Source: Glandiceps talaboti
Lineage: Eukaryota; Hemichordata; Enteropneusta; Spengelidae
Length of the DNA: 64,000 bases
Direction: 5' to 3'
NCBI RefSeq assembly: GCF_964340395.1
Contig: NC_135561.1
Span: forward strand, 5,179,518 to 5,243,517
Part shown: in pieces, positions 1 through 24,739 of the stretch
How the letters are laid out: each line of letters opens with the position of its first letter
Numbering within the stretch: position 1 is the first letter of the stretch
Notes under the pieces: generated by a model
The model's input: the letters and a program-made list of their open reading frames with translations, nothing else
What the model was told of the DNA's origin: nothing
Database searches by the model: none
Program-made: the position numbers and the translations under genes

Positions 1-1298
1 TAGAAAGTGAGTGTATTCGATTCCGTGAGTCTAGTTGAGCGAAACTTAAGCATAGCGCCCTCATATAACATAATGAATTATCTGTTGTTTTCATAAATCG
101 GAATGCTCAGTGTCGTCACATCGCTTAGCAGCGGGGTTTAATACATGACATATTTATCACTTCATCCTGTACACATAATTGGTCATCAAGTTGATTTGTA
201 TAGAGGGCATTCTAAATTGTCTAAATGGATACAACACGAGCATCCATGATACCTGACACTTGATGTGCTTAAGACATTGGTGATAATGTGGTGGATTGGG
301 GGTATTGACCTCAGTTCCGACAATGTTGATAGTGTGCAAATCTAGTCATTGGAAGTTCTGGTCTTCAGCTTTGCAAATTAGATTCAGACACAGGAGTTAA
401 TTAAATGCATATAGAGAATCTTGTGGACATTGTGCCTTCCTACGAATTCACTATGGTTGTAGTGGTGGGGAGCAACCAGTGCCTTTACAATTACCAATGT
501 GGTCGCAGTGGTGGCATCGAGTCCGAACCATTGATTCTGGGACTCGTGTCCCTTTTCACGTCTGACAGCATTTCAACCAAATTCAAATGGATGTTTTTTT
601 TGGAATATTTGAAGGAGGGTCATATTTTAAAGAAAGGGAATTAATGGAGGTCCACAGTTTAGAAAACGGAATCGAGGTTGGATCACATTTTACGTAACAG
701 ACCGGGCTTGAATTCTCCAGCCCTCCCTCCTTGTAATTACTGAAGGCTCCCTAACCTGGTATATTGTTGTTCACTAGAATTCCACATAATCCCATGAAAA
801 ACCCAGGACAGTAATAACATGATTTTCTAATACACCCCATGTTTTGAAATAAAAGGGCGCCATCATATCGTTTTTTTAATTTTTTCTTACAGAATTTGAA
901 TATATGGAAACACGATCACAATTTGAGCATGACTTTTATTTTATGAATGAGAAAAGGAAAATTAAAACGATGATACTATGTGACTATGACAGAAAGGACA
1001 ACAAGACAAGCACACTCATGACAAACTATACACCGATGTTTTAATCTAATATCGCTTTATTTCACCAATGAAACAACAAGGGAAATATCTAAATATCATG
1101 ATTTTAAAACACCAGAGTTTACATAAGTGAAATGCATATTGAAATGAAGACACATAATACAGTGTTTGTCTGACGATCATTAAAGTGACACAACTTGAGT
1201 TTATAAGCTTTTTTACTAAAATGAAAAAACTTATATAGAACCTTCATATAGCTCTTCCAGTATAATGTGGATACATGCCTTCTATAGCATTATAATTG

Positions 1299-1299
<1 letters not shown>

Positions 1300-1338
<39 letters not shown>

Positions 1339-1458
1339 TTTGTTTGTTTGTTTATTTGTTTGTTTGTGTGTGTGTGCGCGCGTATGTGTGTATGTGACGT
1401 GTGCGTGACGTGTTTGTGTGTGTGACGGTGTGTGTGTGTGTGTGTTTGTGCGTGTGTA
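1300..1458. repeat. (GT)n/(GTTT)n microsatellite
   Basis: A GT dinucleotide run, then GTTT units, then interrupted GT-rich sequence. Open frames across it (His/Thr-rich on the minus strand) are a by-product of the repeat. Confidence 0.9.
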
Positions 1459-1769
1459 ATGAATGAACTTACCTCTGTATATATAAGACTTTATACAATA
1501 ATACGTAGATAGTGGCATGCATGTAATTTAGGTTATGGTGAACATACATTTATATATTATATATATTAATCTAATTCACTGTTGTGACAAAATCATGCAG
1601 ATAAAGAGGTACCAGATTTGCCGAAATTACAAAGGGGAAAATATATGTATTACATGATTATTTGATGACAGTGTGCATGCAATATCAGGAAAAAATTGTA
1701 ATTATATACTATTAATTGTAGTGCACTTTAACAAAAGGGATCTCTTATCTTAATATACAGAAAAAAAAA

Positions 1770-1888
<119 letters not shown>

Positions 1889-2760
1889 TGTATTTACATA
1901 TTTTTAGACAAACACCACAAAACTCACAACTATTTTATTATTCCAGTAAACAGTAAACAGGTTCTAATGTTGGAACTTCAATAATATAGTAACGTTCTTT
2001 GAAACTCAACCATTATACTTTTGTTCGTGTCCCCCGCAGTGATGAACAGGGACGGGGGGGGGGGTCGAATCAGTCACATATTGGACAATTTATTCACCAC
2101 ACCGCCATCTAGTGGTGAACAGTAATCATTGTCAGTTTGTAATTATCCTGAGAAAGGCAACAGTCACGTAGACATGAAGAAAAGTAACTTGGTTGTGTAT
2201 CAAAGAACATTTCTAAACTGTTTTATTATTCCACTAGATACTGTTGAATGAAAATTCCCAACTTTCAAGTACGGGCAATGACGCATGCGCCAATTCAAGT
2301 TCAATGTTGCTAACTCTAATAAATCTCTGGAGATGGTCCAAATTATATATACTTATGTTAATGAGTAGGTTATTTTGATGGATAAAACAATCATCACAGC
2401 ACTTTCTTACACAATTGTGTATATGATATATAATTATATTTGTTGTAACTATGGTATTTACATTTGGACAAGATTGACATACTTGGCCAAAATATCCAAA
2501 GTCTTAATAACTTAATAATATATTATATATGTTGATTTGTATTAATTATAACATAATGTACATTGGTAGTGTGTTGGGAACTTTCTGGCAGCAACGACAG
2601 TTTATAATGTATATGGGTCACGGTTGATTCAAAAATGATTTAGAAATCATAGTAAACATGCAGGGAAAAAATTGCATAAAAATTCATATTTATGCACAAA
2701 AATATTACAAGCATTATTTTTACTTATTAATGTAGACAGCAACGTCTAACAAAATGTAAA

Positions 2761-15416
<12,656 letters not shown>

Positions 15417-15750
15417 CTTCACTTGTCTCTTCACTTTGTTGTCTTAAGAATTAAGTTTGATCGAGTTGTGAAGAAGTCAACTATGACGTAAAACTTCTCA
15501 AAACTAAACTTTGTTCACCAGATGAATAGCAAGAAAAGTTTCAATAAATGCTGAAACATACGGTGATTTCCAGTTCTGTGAAGAACTACTGACCGCTCAG
15601 GCGTTGATCCGACAGAGAGTGACTACTTTCTTCCGACTGACTGACCACGTTCTTCCGACAAACTGACTGTGGGACAGTCTAGTCAGATATGAACACCGTA
15701 TACGTAGTTGTGAGGTGCAGCCGCAATCTACGGTCTACAGTAAACGACCA

Positions 15751-15849
15751 CCCCTATTTATTCCCATACGTGTAGGACGTAGAAGAGATATTTTACCGTC
15801 AGACGACAGCCCTATTCTGACGTCATCGTCTCTAATCGTAGCCCATTGG
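15751..15849 (-). promoter_or_regulatory. Candidate promoter of the GPCR gene (CCAAT, CRE, TATA-like)
   Basis: In order toward the gene on the minus strand: a CCAAT box (complement at 15845-15849), a perfect palindromic CRE, TGACGTCA (15818-15825), and a TATA-like GGAATAAATAGGGG (15751-15764). The spacing of about 60-85 bp upstream of the TATA-like site is typical of animal promoters. The start codon lies about 335 bp downstream. Motif matches of this length do occur by chance. Confidence 0.4.
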
Positions 15850-17778
15850 CTAACCAAAATTAAGGTCATTTGAGGTCATTACATGTAAATAGAAACGTGA
15901 CGCAGAATCTGTCTCGCAGAAGTACATCTTCATCTATATAGACACTTCATTACAGAGACAATTTAAGACAATATACAGTGTCATCATTATCATTCCCATT
16001 ACTCATCTGAAGAGTTAATTAATTAATCAAGCTAACTTTTTTTTCGTAATATGTCGTCATCGTCAATAACGTCATCTTTTTGAAGAAAAAAAGTATTTAA
16101 AAGTGCCTTGTTTTTAGAAAATGGCAGACATATTCGTAATTTACACTGCGCGGAGTCTGGCAGTCAGAATGAGAGTCTTGGCTTCTAAGCACGAATTATG
16201 GCCTTCTCTTTTGGTCTTACTAGAAAGACTAAACCCAACAGTTTATGTTTCCAGGCTTCAACTTCGACACACTTACTATGAATTGCTATGTCATGGCGTT
16301 CACGAGTTGAGTCTGTGTAACTGTGTCGGTTTATGCAGACCTATTAATCATGGTGGACAACATCAATATGTTGGTTGTTCGACAGTTTCATGCCTCAATA
16401 GCATGATGCTGTGACCTTGTGCTGTGAAAGAAATGGGTCTGTACTCTGTTCTGATTCTATGGGGCTTCCTTTCACTTTAGAAGCGAAAAGTCAGTTTATA
16501 AATTCAGTTCCTGATTCTCGTATTAGTACTCTCAATGGCGCCAGAGGGGTTGAAACAATCAACACCCATAAATGCATTTTTTGTCAGAATTTGTTTACTT
16601 TTATTTCTTTATTGCGTATTGTCGTTTTTTATTTTCGTGTGAAAAAAGAGCCGGAATTGTAATAACCGTCGAACACAGCATTAGTAGTAGGAGAAGTAAA
16701 TCTGCTTGGAACAACCACACTGTTAGGGCCTAACACATCATCAGTATTGATGATAAAACGACTTGTGTTGCGTGTTGTCTATGTCGTTCTTTAAGGACCA
16801 ACACATCACTGTACACTGAGACTGAATCACGGTGCTCAGCTCAGAAGGGTACATCGAGTAGAGTTGGTTTCCCTGCTTGAACGTTTTAAGATATTGAAAT
16901 GCATGTATTCGACGTTCTGGACTCGAGATCTGGTGGAGAGAGGTGATAAGTTAGAACCAATGAAGGAAAAGTGCGGTCTACATACAGGAAAATTTAACAT
17001 TGCCCTATACACTTTCATTATCTGCACTGGAGGAAAGAAGACTTCGTAGCGACTTAATTCAAGTATTTCGAACTTCAAAGGATAAAGTTCCTGCAGATAA
17101 ATTGTTCAAACAGGACCAAAGGTGTTTCACTAAAACTTGCTAAATCAACGGTCAGAGTGGACATCAGGAAGTATTTCTTCACTCAGCGGACTGTATCTCA
17201 CTGAAATGACTTACCTAAATGTTATTCGAGCCAAGATTGTGCATGACTTTAAAATTACACGTGATCAGCATATAGAACAAATAGAGGAATTATCTAAACC
17301 TTTGAGGCTTCCTTACCTCTCTTGCCATCGAGCCTTCCATGGCGATCATATAAATCGTAGTAAATGATTCTAAATGTATAATTTAAAGTAATTCTAACAT
17401 TAAGTTGTAACAATGTCTATGCATTGAAACAGAGTTGTACATTGTAGGGAATTCTCCAAGAAGAAATTGAGTAATCTTTATCCGGAAACATTTTTATTAA
17501 ATATGATTGATATTTTTAATTTCTGATTCAGAATGAATTTGGTGGACATAGTGTTATAAATAAACCTAGGAATCACACCCACGAAGAATTAGTTGGCAAG
17601 CGTTTTGATGAGAGGACTGTAACATGTACAGTATTAAACGAGTAATGATGTAATGCAAATGATATTTATTGATTTTGTAGAAGTGATATAAATTTGATGT
17701 GGTCGAAATTTATTATCAAATATATGTCGGTGATTTATTTTAATATGTGAAATATACACTAGTAATTACGTTGGTCTT

Positions 17779-17780
<2 letters not shown>

Positions 17781-17843
<63 letters not shown>
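17781..17843. repeat. (CT)n microsatellite
   Basis: About 60 bp of pure CT. Confidence 0.95.
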
Positions 17844-17847
<4 letters not shown>

Positions 17848-18160
17848 CCCATCCGACTGTCGATAACACCCGGTTTTCCGTCTTTGCATGGTTTACCTCT
17901 TTGATTTTGTCTTACTATGTCACTATCCACATTTAGGAAAATTGAGATGAGAAGTGAAAGTCATTATCTAAAGCAATCAAATGTTAATGCAACCCTTTCT
18001 CCTCAATTGCGGTGCCAAATTAGTTTTAAATATATAATAATTCAATGATTTATCGATTGATCAAAACCAAAAATAGATGAGGGGTCGTGTAATATATTAT
18101 TCCATTTTCCTATTTATTTGCCCACCCACCAATCTATCAGGCCAAGTAATCCGTCCGATT

Positions 18161-18161
<1 letters not shown>

Positions 18162-18215
<54 letters not shown>

Positions 18216-18216
18216 G
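18162..18216. repeat. (TGTC)n microsatellite
   Basis: Thirteen or so TGTC units, followed by degenerate CT/GT-rich sequence to about 18300. Confidence 0.93.
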
Positions 18217-19045
18217 CCTAGCTGGCTGGCTGACTCGCCGTCCGTCCTTCCGTCTGTCTGTCTTCCCGTCTTTCCCGTCTGTCTGTTTCCATCTTACTCT
18301 CTCTTTCTTTTCGTCCGCGACCCGTTTCATATCCTTTAATATTGCATATATAGCAGTTTCTACATATTTTCTAGTTATCATTTTTTTCATACGCTAATTA
18401 TCACAATCCTCGAAAACTTATTAATTCAAATATTCGTCAATTCATTCACTGACATTTGGATATCATGCAATCGAATAATCAGCACAACAAAGTAATAACA
18501 GTACACAGTAACGTTTAATCAAACGTAGAGTATACTTTCATAATCGACTTTTCTTTCCTTCCTAACTCCTAAGTATATTTATTATCAGGACTGCTCTAGA
18601 CTTAATTACTTTGCTAAGGAGCTAAGAGAAAGGAAATGCCTATATTTCTGTAAATTACGCTATAAATTTAAAGGATTGAATGTGTTCCCCGTCACAATTA
18701 GGGCTCGTCTGCATAGTTCAACGAACGAGTAAGTCGTTAGGATTTGTCTGGGATCAACTAAAGAATTCTGTTCATCGCAGATGTATGATCATGAGTTCAA
18801 AATATTTGTTGATGGTATGTGTTCTCTTATTTGCTAGATGTAACTTGTTCTGTGTATTGCAGGAAGTAAGACCATATAGAGGAAATCTACAGCATTGACT
18901 GTCATCTGTAGGGTATACACAATATAATATGATGGAACGTGTGATGGAAATGAGTTCTGGATACTCTTCAGATATTTTTATTTTAACTATTACGATTCTG
19001 GAAATTTCCATGTTCCATTAAATATTTAAAAGGCCAGATTATTTA

Positions 19046-19716
19046 TTTGGCTACCTGTCTCAAGACTACTGTGAGACTTAGCTATCTGGCTTGAGCCACC
19101 GAGAGACTAATTTGAGTGGCTGTAAATGGCCCGAGCCTTATGAAAGACTTGGCTGTCTGGTCAGAGCCCACTGGGAGACTTCGCTATTTTGCTTGGGCCC
19201 GTTGAGAGACTTGACTCTCTGGTTTGAGTCCACTGAGAGACTTGGCTATCTGGCATGAACCCACAGAGAGACTTGGCTATCTGGCCTGATCCCAATGAGA
19301 GACTTGGCTGTCTAATTTGATCCCACTGGGGGACTTGGCTATCTGGTTTGTGCTCACTGAGAGACTTGGCTATCTGGTTTGGTCCCACTGAGAGACTTGG
19401 CTATCTGGTTTGAGTCCACTAAGAGACTTGGCTATCTGGCTCCAGTCCACTGCAGAGAGACTTGTTGGTTGTCAAATTTGATCCCACTGATAAACTTGGC
19501 TATCTGGCCTGATCCCAATGAGAGACTTGGTTGTCTGGTCTAAGTCCACTGAGAGACTTGGCTATCTGGTTTGTGCTCACTGAGAGATTTGGCTATCTGG
19601 TTTGTGCTCACTGAGAGACTTGGCTATCTGACCTGAGCCCACTGAAAGACTTGGCTATCTGACCTGAGCCCACTGAAAGACTTGGCTATCTGGTTTGAGC
19701 TCACTGAGAGACTTGG
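19046..19716. repeat. 31-bp minisatellite, roughly 20 copies
   Basis: The consensus unit is GAGAGACTTGGCTATCTGG followed by about 12 bases resembling TTTGAGCCCACT. Units diverge mainly in the second part (TTTGTGCTCACT, CCTGATCCCAAT and others). Two units at about 19625-19680 are almost identical. There is no coding signal. Confidence 0.92.
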
Positions 19717-22700
19717 TCATAAGGCACACTAGAACGCGAAATATGGGCCAACCAGCAATGGCTAGTTGAGATGGTCAAATCTCGGGGCTAAGTATATAAT
19801 GACTGTGATCTGCTATAACATGGAATAAAAATACACTACATATGATTATATAAATTGTTATATTTATGAATACTCAGCAGATTTGCAGTTTACCTTATTA
19901 GCTAATAATTTAATAGTTCTATTTGTTGAGTTGGTTCACATTTTTTTCAGATTTCTCTAGACATATTACTCTAAATTAAATACCCATTTCCGTCCATACA
20001 ATACATTTAACATAAATATGCATACCATATACAGTGGCCAGTATCTGTATGGTTCCGCTGAAGATCCGATTAAAATTTACGTGAAAAACAGTTGTTTTTC
20101 AAAGCTATATAGAAACAATTTCTTTATGGTTCCACATTGGTAAGCTAAAATTAATGCAAGAACTTGGCAATTGGTTTGAAACCCTGGCGTTTTATGGTTT
20201 AAGAGAAAGAAAAGGAGCAAGGGTCAGAATTCAAAACTCGTAGATCACAGAGAAATAATGATAAACCCTGGTGGTGAGGGAGTAATGGTAATATTAGTAT
20301 AACCTACTTATTATTTATAAGTCATAAATATTGATATATTGGTAGAGTATTGTCTGTTTATACAATGAATCAAACACAAAGTAGTTTCAATTTACTCTAT
20401 TGATTCAACATTCAGGTATTTTAATACAATTGTTTTCTTTTTTCACAGCTGCATACCCCCTCAACTACGGTCGCTATTAACCCCAGTTTACATCATCAAA
20501 AATGTACTGAATGTAATGTAAGCATTTATAAAGATAACATTCTGTTAAAGCAATTACGATGAGCAAAAATACAAACATGTTTGATTTAGAAAAAATAACA
20601 ACAATGAAGAATAAAAACAGCTGCCAGTAGAGGTCAGAGATTTTTTACAAAATGATTGAAATTTTTAGCGATGAAACTCAGTTGTTAAAGTGTCAAGTTT
20701 TTAGCATTTAAAGATTAATCGCTGTGGTGATATTGAAAAAATTTACTTGTTCCAAAAAAATGGGCGTAAACGTATAGCTAAGTTAGGAGAAGGGAGAGTT
20801 TGGTATACATACACGCAAGTACATTAGTCTGATGTGATTCACTAATTAGCATATACACACGTCTTCTTTCTTGAAATGAGTTGACGTATTGATTACGGTT
20901 TGTGATGTTTATAATATTCACATTCTTAGCTTTAATTGACACGTGGTGTGACATGTGTTCAAATAGAGATAAATAGAGATGAGAATGATAATATAGATGT
21001 AATATTTACTTGATAATTTAGAGCCTAATTCACACTACGTATACACACACTTCTTCTACAGGGAATCGGTATATTAATATCTTTTCTGACTCAGTAAATC
21101 GTCACTATTATCTCCATGGTAATAACTGAGTGTTTTCCATTTGTATTGCACATTATATTTCATATTCAAATGTCATTATTACTTGCGAGTTTAAAATTTC
21201 CTCAAAGCATATAACCGTAATTCTAATCTAACCCTAACCCTACATCATTTCTACGTTGCAAATGTAAAATTTCCCTTAGTAACCGTAACCCTAAAACCCA
21301 AACCCTTACAGACAAATGACAAAAGTAAATATAAATACACGTGATATTATAACGTGTTTCTACAGAACTAAAAAGCTAGCTAGGACTGAAGCCACAAGAG
21401 AAAAAAAAGAACACGCGCAGTTCAAGTCAATTGAATAGATGTTTTATTTTTACCTAAAGTGAGGAAAAATCAACGATATTGAGATTCTGAAGTGTTCTTG
21501 ATGATTGAAGACTCGTGCCATGTACTATGATAACTACAGACAATCCCACAGTCCTTTGCCTTTGAGCATGCTTAGCCTGTATTGAAAGTTCAGAATTCCA
21601 ATATTTTCCAATTGAATACAATCACAAGAGAGCTGCATTTTACTTCTTTCTGAAATAATAATAATAATAATAATACTGGTAGGACGATATAGCCCCAACT
21701 ACATTTTTTGTACCTAATCTGGAGCTATCGATAGAATAAACCTCCTATAATGGTGAGGGTTACCATGACTACATTATCTGTGTTTACAAACAATGTAACA
21801 AAATTGTTTACAATACTGATGGATTAATATTTATCATATTTCCCATGATGCACCATTCAGGATATTCAAGATGGCGGCGGGTTTACAAGTACCCTATTGT
21901 GAACACTTGTCAGAATACTCATGAAAACCTCCGCTGTTCAAGTCTGTGTGTTATGATAGAGATGTTTTTGGAAACAAAATAAGGTAGAGATGGTGAATAC
22001 ATTAGTATAAATTTACAGACACGATGTCAACTTATTAACAGCTGATGATAACAAGCTAACAAAAAGCAACATACAGACTTATTACAATTGTGAAAATTCT
22101 ATATGTATTGTCAAAACATTGGATGACATCATCTATTACAATAGAAATCAGTTAACCTGAAACAGAATTTCATCTGAAAAAATATTGCTACATTTTATCG
22201 TATAGCTGAATAAACAATTCTAGAGGTGCCACGCACAGTTGGGATGTGGAAACAGGCAAGTAATCGGGTTGATTATTAGTAGGATAATAACTGAATATAT
22301 TTTCATCAGTAGCCAGTTATTGCACTATTCATCACAGATTCGGTAAGGGATCCTGCTATGTATGGTCTCTGTTATTGTTAGTGTGGAGTTGAAATGCGTA
22401 TATAAAGTGAAACACCAGGGCAACTTCATTTTCCCTGTAACTGGAAAAAGGGACGAAAGTCGTCATGGTAACATGTAGTTTCCAGACACAGGTCCATAAG
22501 ACAACCAGGTGGGAACAATCTAGTACATAATGATAATTTTTGAGTCTCAACATACTGTGAAGATAACGGATCGATAAAAGAAACAATGGCAGCACCAATA
22601 GTCGATTTTCCGGTTCCAAGATGCATTGCGCGAGAGGACGTCGCTTATGTTGTTAGATTTAGTCTTGTTTTGTCTTTATTACATTTGAAATAACATTTTC

Positions 22701-23498
22701 ATCAGGAAATGACGGCAAGACATGTTGACCTCTTTGATTATGGGTGATTTTATAGAACAAAGACTGAACGCCGTCGATGACAGAGTGGGATTTTACGGGT
22801 AAACCCAGGGTACCGTCATGTGACAACCATCCCCCTGAGTAGCGCGTGCAAACCCCTCCGCGCGTACAGAATACATGGCATTGTATGGAGAGACGCGCAA
22901 TGCATCGTGGAACCGGCAACAGGTCTATATACCGTATATACTGAATATACTATACACTGTAATACACCCCCACCCCCTCTCAAAAAGGGGGAGGGGACAA
23001 AAACCAAATACATCATTTTCTCTACCATAGCTCCGGGAATAATAAAAAAACATCTCTAAAAATCAAATCAAATGGAATCTCCAACTCTATTACTAGAATT
23101 CCCCAATATCACTTCAATCGCAATAAAAATCTCTAGAAATTACAGCAACATTGTCTAATAATATTATCATCAGTCCTTTACAATCTCGCTTACATATCCT
23201 GGAATCATCCGGGTCTTTCACTGAACTCTCTAGAATCAAGAATAGGACTCCAGAATCGTCAACTTCGTCTATATAATCTGGATTACCATTTCTAGACCCC
23301 CTAAATTTTTCAGAATCATCGATAATATAATACTGTAATGTGTCGTTCTCTCGAAATACCCTGAACCATAGTGAACAATGGTTTATAGAACTCCGAATTA
23401 GCTACATCACCCTGTAGAACACTCGTAACAACACCTTGAATATAACACAGGTGGGAAAAAGACTTTGATTTGAACTCTAAAATTATTCAACAAATATT

Positions 23499-24554
23499 TT
23501 AAAGAGAACCTTGAAATTTCGAATTAACTATATGTCCACTTTTCACTCTAGCTCCAATACCGTTCGATGGAACAGACGTCAACGGCGGTAATTGGTGTTT
23601 GATCGACGTAATATCCGGCAAACTCACAGAACTGTTAGTTTTCACAAACTTTGCTGGTCCGCTCTTCTTCTCCAGGGGTGACATTGGTTCTGACGTCGAT
23701 GGATTCATTTTAAAGTCAGCAGACATCCTTTGATGAAGCGGTGGCTGCGAGAGCGATAGACAAATGGGAAGTCTTCTCTGAGCTGGATTTACTTGGTGTA
23801 ATGGCGCGAGGTCAGATTTTCGTGGCGTAGGGGGAGAACTTGATGGCTTAAACTGGTCTCGTTGACGGAGCAGTTTTACTTCCGTGAATATATCAAAAAC
23901 TCGCGGGGTTTCATCTTCCGAAGAGGGGGACAGTGTCTCTTTTGACTCTATTCTTGTCAAAGTCGGGAGAGATGTAGTATTTTGTAGCTTAAAACCGCCT
24001 GCATGTGGGAATGTCGTTCGTGGAAATTGTCGATATACCGGTGTTAGCGTTGGATTAAAGTCACGAGGTGTAGTGACATCAGTACATTTTGAGTTCCCTG
24101 GGTTCAGCAAATCTACTGTGGCCGTCAGTAACGGATCGCGAGGACTCGGTGGTTCCAATAAATGTTGGGGAACAGAACAATGTAACGCGACGTCATCTTT
24201 CGTTTCTTCTTTTGTAGGTTCACATTGGTGTGTCTGAACGCGGAGAAGAAACTTCCTGACTGGTCGAGGTAGTTTTCTATCGATGTTGTACTTCAAGTAG
24301 TCGTCAGCAGACAGAGACCGTCGTCTTCCTCGCCTAGATCGTTTCTTTCTTCTGCCGGGTTCGACGTCACAACTTCCCCCTAAGGCATTCAATGTCGTGA
24401 TTCTTACATCATATAGGTCATGTGCTATTTCTAGCATTGTGTCTGACATTTCCATACCTCCAGTCATTTCAGCAGCGAATTCAGCAAAAGTTGGAATGGT
24501 TATGTTCCTATCAACCGTTTGATCCGTCCCAGATGTTTCTTCTTTCGTATCCAT
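23499..24554 (-). CDS. Unrecognised basic, Ser/Pro-rich protein (351 residues)
   Basis: I do not recognise this protein. The frame is open far beyond a start at 24554 (MDTKEETSG). I chose that ATG because it lies one base after a TTTGTCATAG acceptor and because the candidate upstream exon (donor CAGCA|GTAAGTCCC, 24731-24740) has an in-frame TAA just before it. The longer 405-residue reading would translate this small intron. Visible features are an acidic N-terminus, a dense basic cluster at residues 68-79 that resembles a nuclear localisation signal, and RRRSLS just after it, a possible basophilic-kinase site. A long disordered-looking Ser/Pro/Thr tail follows, with several SP/TP sites. No transmembrane segment or enzyme motif is seen in the chosen model. 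Nuclear location is a guess from the basic cluster. Confidence 0.6.
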   Translation of the reverse strand: MDTKEETSGTDQTVDRNITIPTFAEFAAEMTGGMEMSDTMLEIAHDLYDVRITTLNALGGSCDVEPGRRKKRSRRGRRRSLSADDYLKYNIDRKLPRPVRKFLLRVQTHQCEPTKEETKDDVALHCSVPQHLLEPPSPRDPLLTATVDLLNPGNSKCTDVTTPRDFNPTLTPVYRQFPRTTFPHAGGFKLQNTTSLPTLTRIESKETLSPSSEDETPRVFDIFTEVKLLRQRDQFKPSSSPPTPRKSDLAPLHQVNPAQRRLPICLSLSQPPLHQRMSADFKMNPSTSEPMSPLEKKSGPAKFVKTNSSVSLPDITSIKHQLPPLTSVPSNGIGARVKSGHIVNSKFQGSL

Positions 24555-24555
24555 G

Positions 24556-24739
24556 CTATGACAAAACAACGAACACAATATGAATTTGAATAACGAAATG
24601 ATAAAATACAAATAGTTCAACGATATATAGTCGACCAAAGTGGAAAGAACTAATATTTCCAACAGTCTGTAGTTGAACCAAGTATAAACCCAACGAGTCT
24701 TAATATTTGCTGTCAACGATCCCCGTCAGAGGGACTTAC
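24556..24739 (-). other. Probable 5' UTR intron of the 23.5-kb gene
   Basis: On the minus strand the interval starts GTAAGTCCC and ends TCATAG, 184 bp. The upstream exon end is non-coding by the in-frame stop argument, so this would be a leader intron. Confidence 0.45.

Larger units (their letters stand above)
15850..23498. other. Intergenic stretch without a recognised gene
   Basis: The open frames here are short and without family features, and I found no exon chain. Contents are a (CT)n and a (TGTC)n microsatellite, a 31-bp minisatellite and AT-rich unique sequence. Short unrecognised exons cannot be excluded. Confidence 0.5.

Noticed and set aside
16121-16662. Two adjacent plus-strand frames (97 and 83 codons)
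   Set aside because: No recognisable motif and no exon chain; low-complexity chance frames are common at this base composition.
19046-19716. CRISPR-like array
   Set aside because: Contiguous 31-bp tandem units with no unique spacers in a eukaryotic sequence; it is a minisatellite.
21226-21310. TAACCCTAACCC and similar blocks, possible interstitial telomere
   Set aside because: Only two adjacent units, with scattered related hexamers nearby. Too little to call.
22356-23059. Several overlapping short frames on both strands
   Set aside because: None has a domain, start context or splice partner that supports it.
24555-24716. N-terminal extension giving a 405-residue protein with a hydrophobic start
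   Set aside because: A good donor/acceptor pair (24739/24556) brackets this stretch, so it is best read as an intron.
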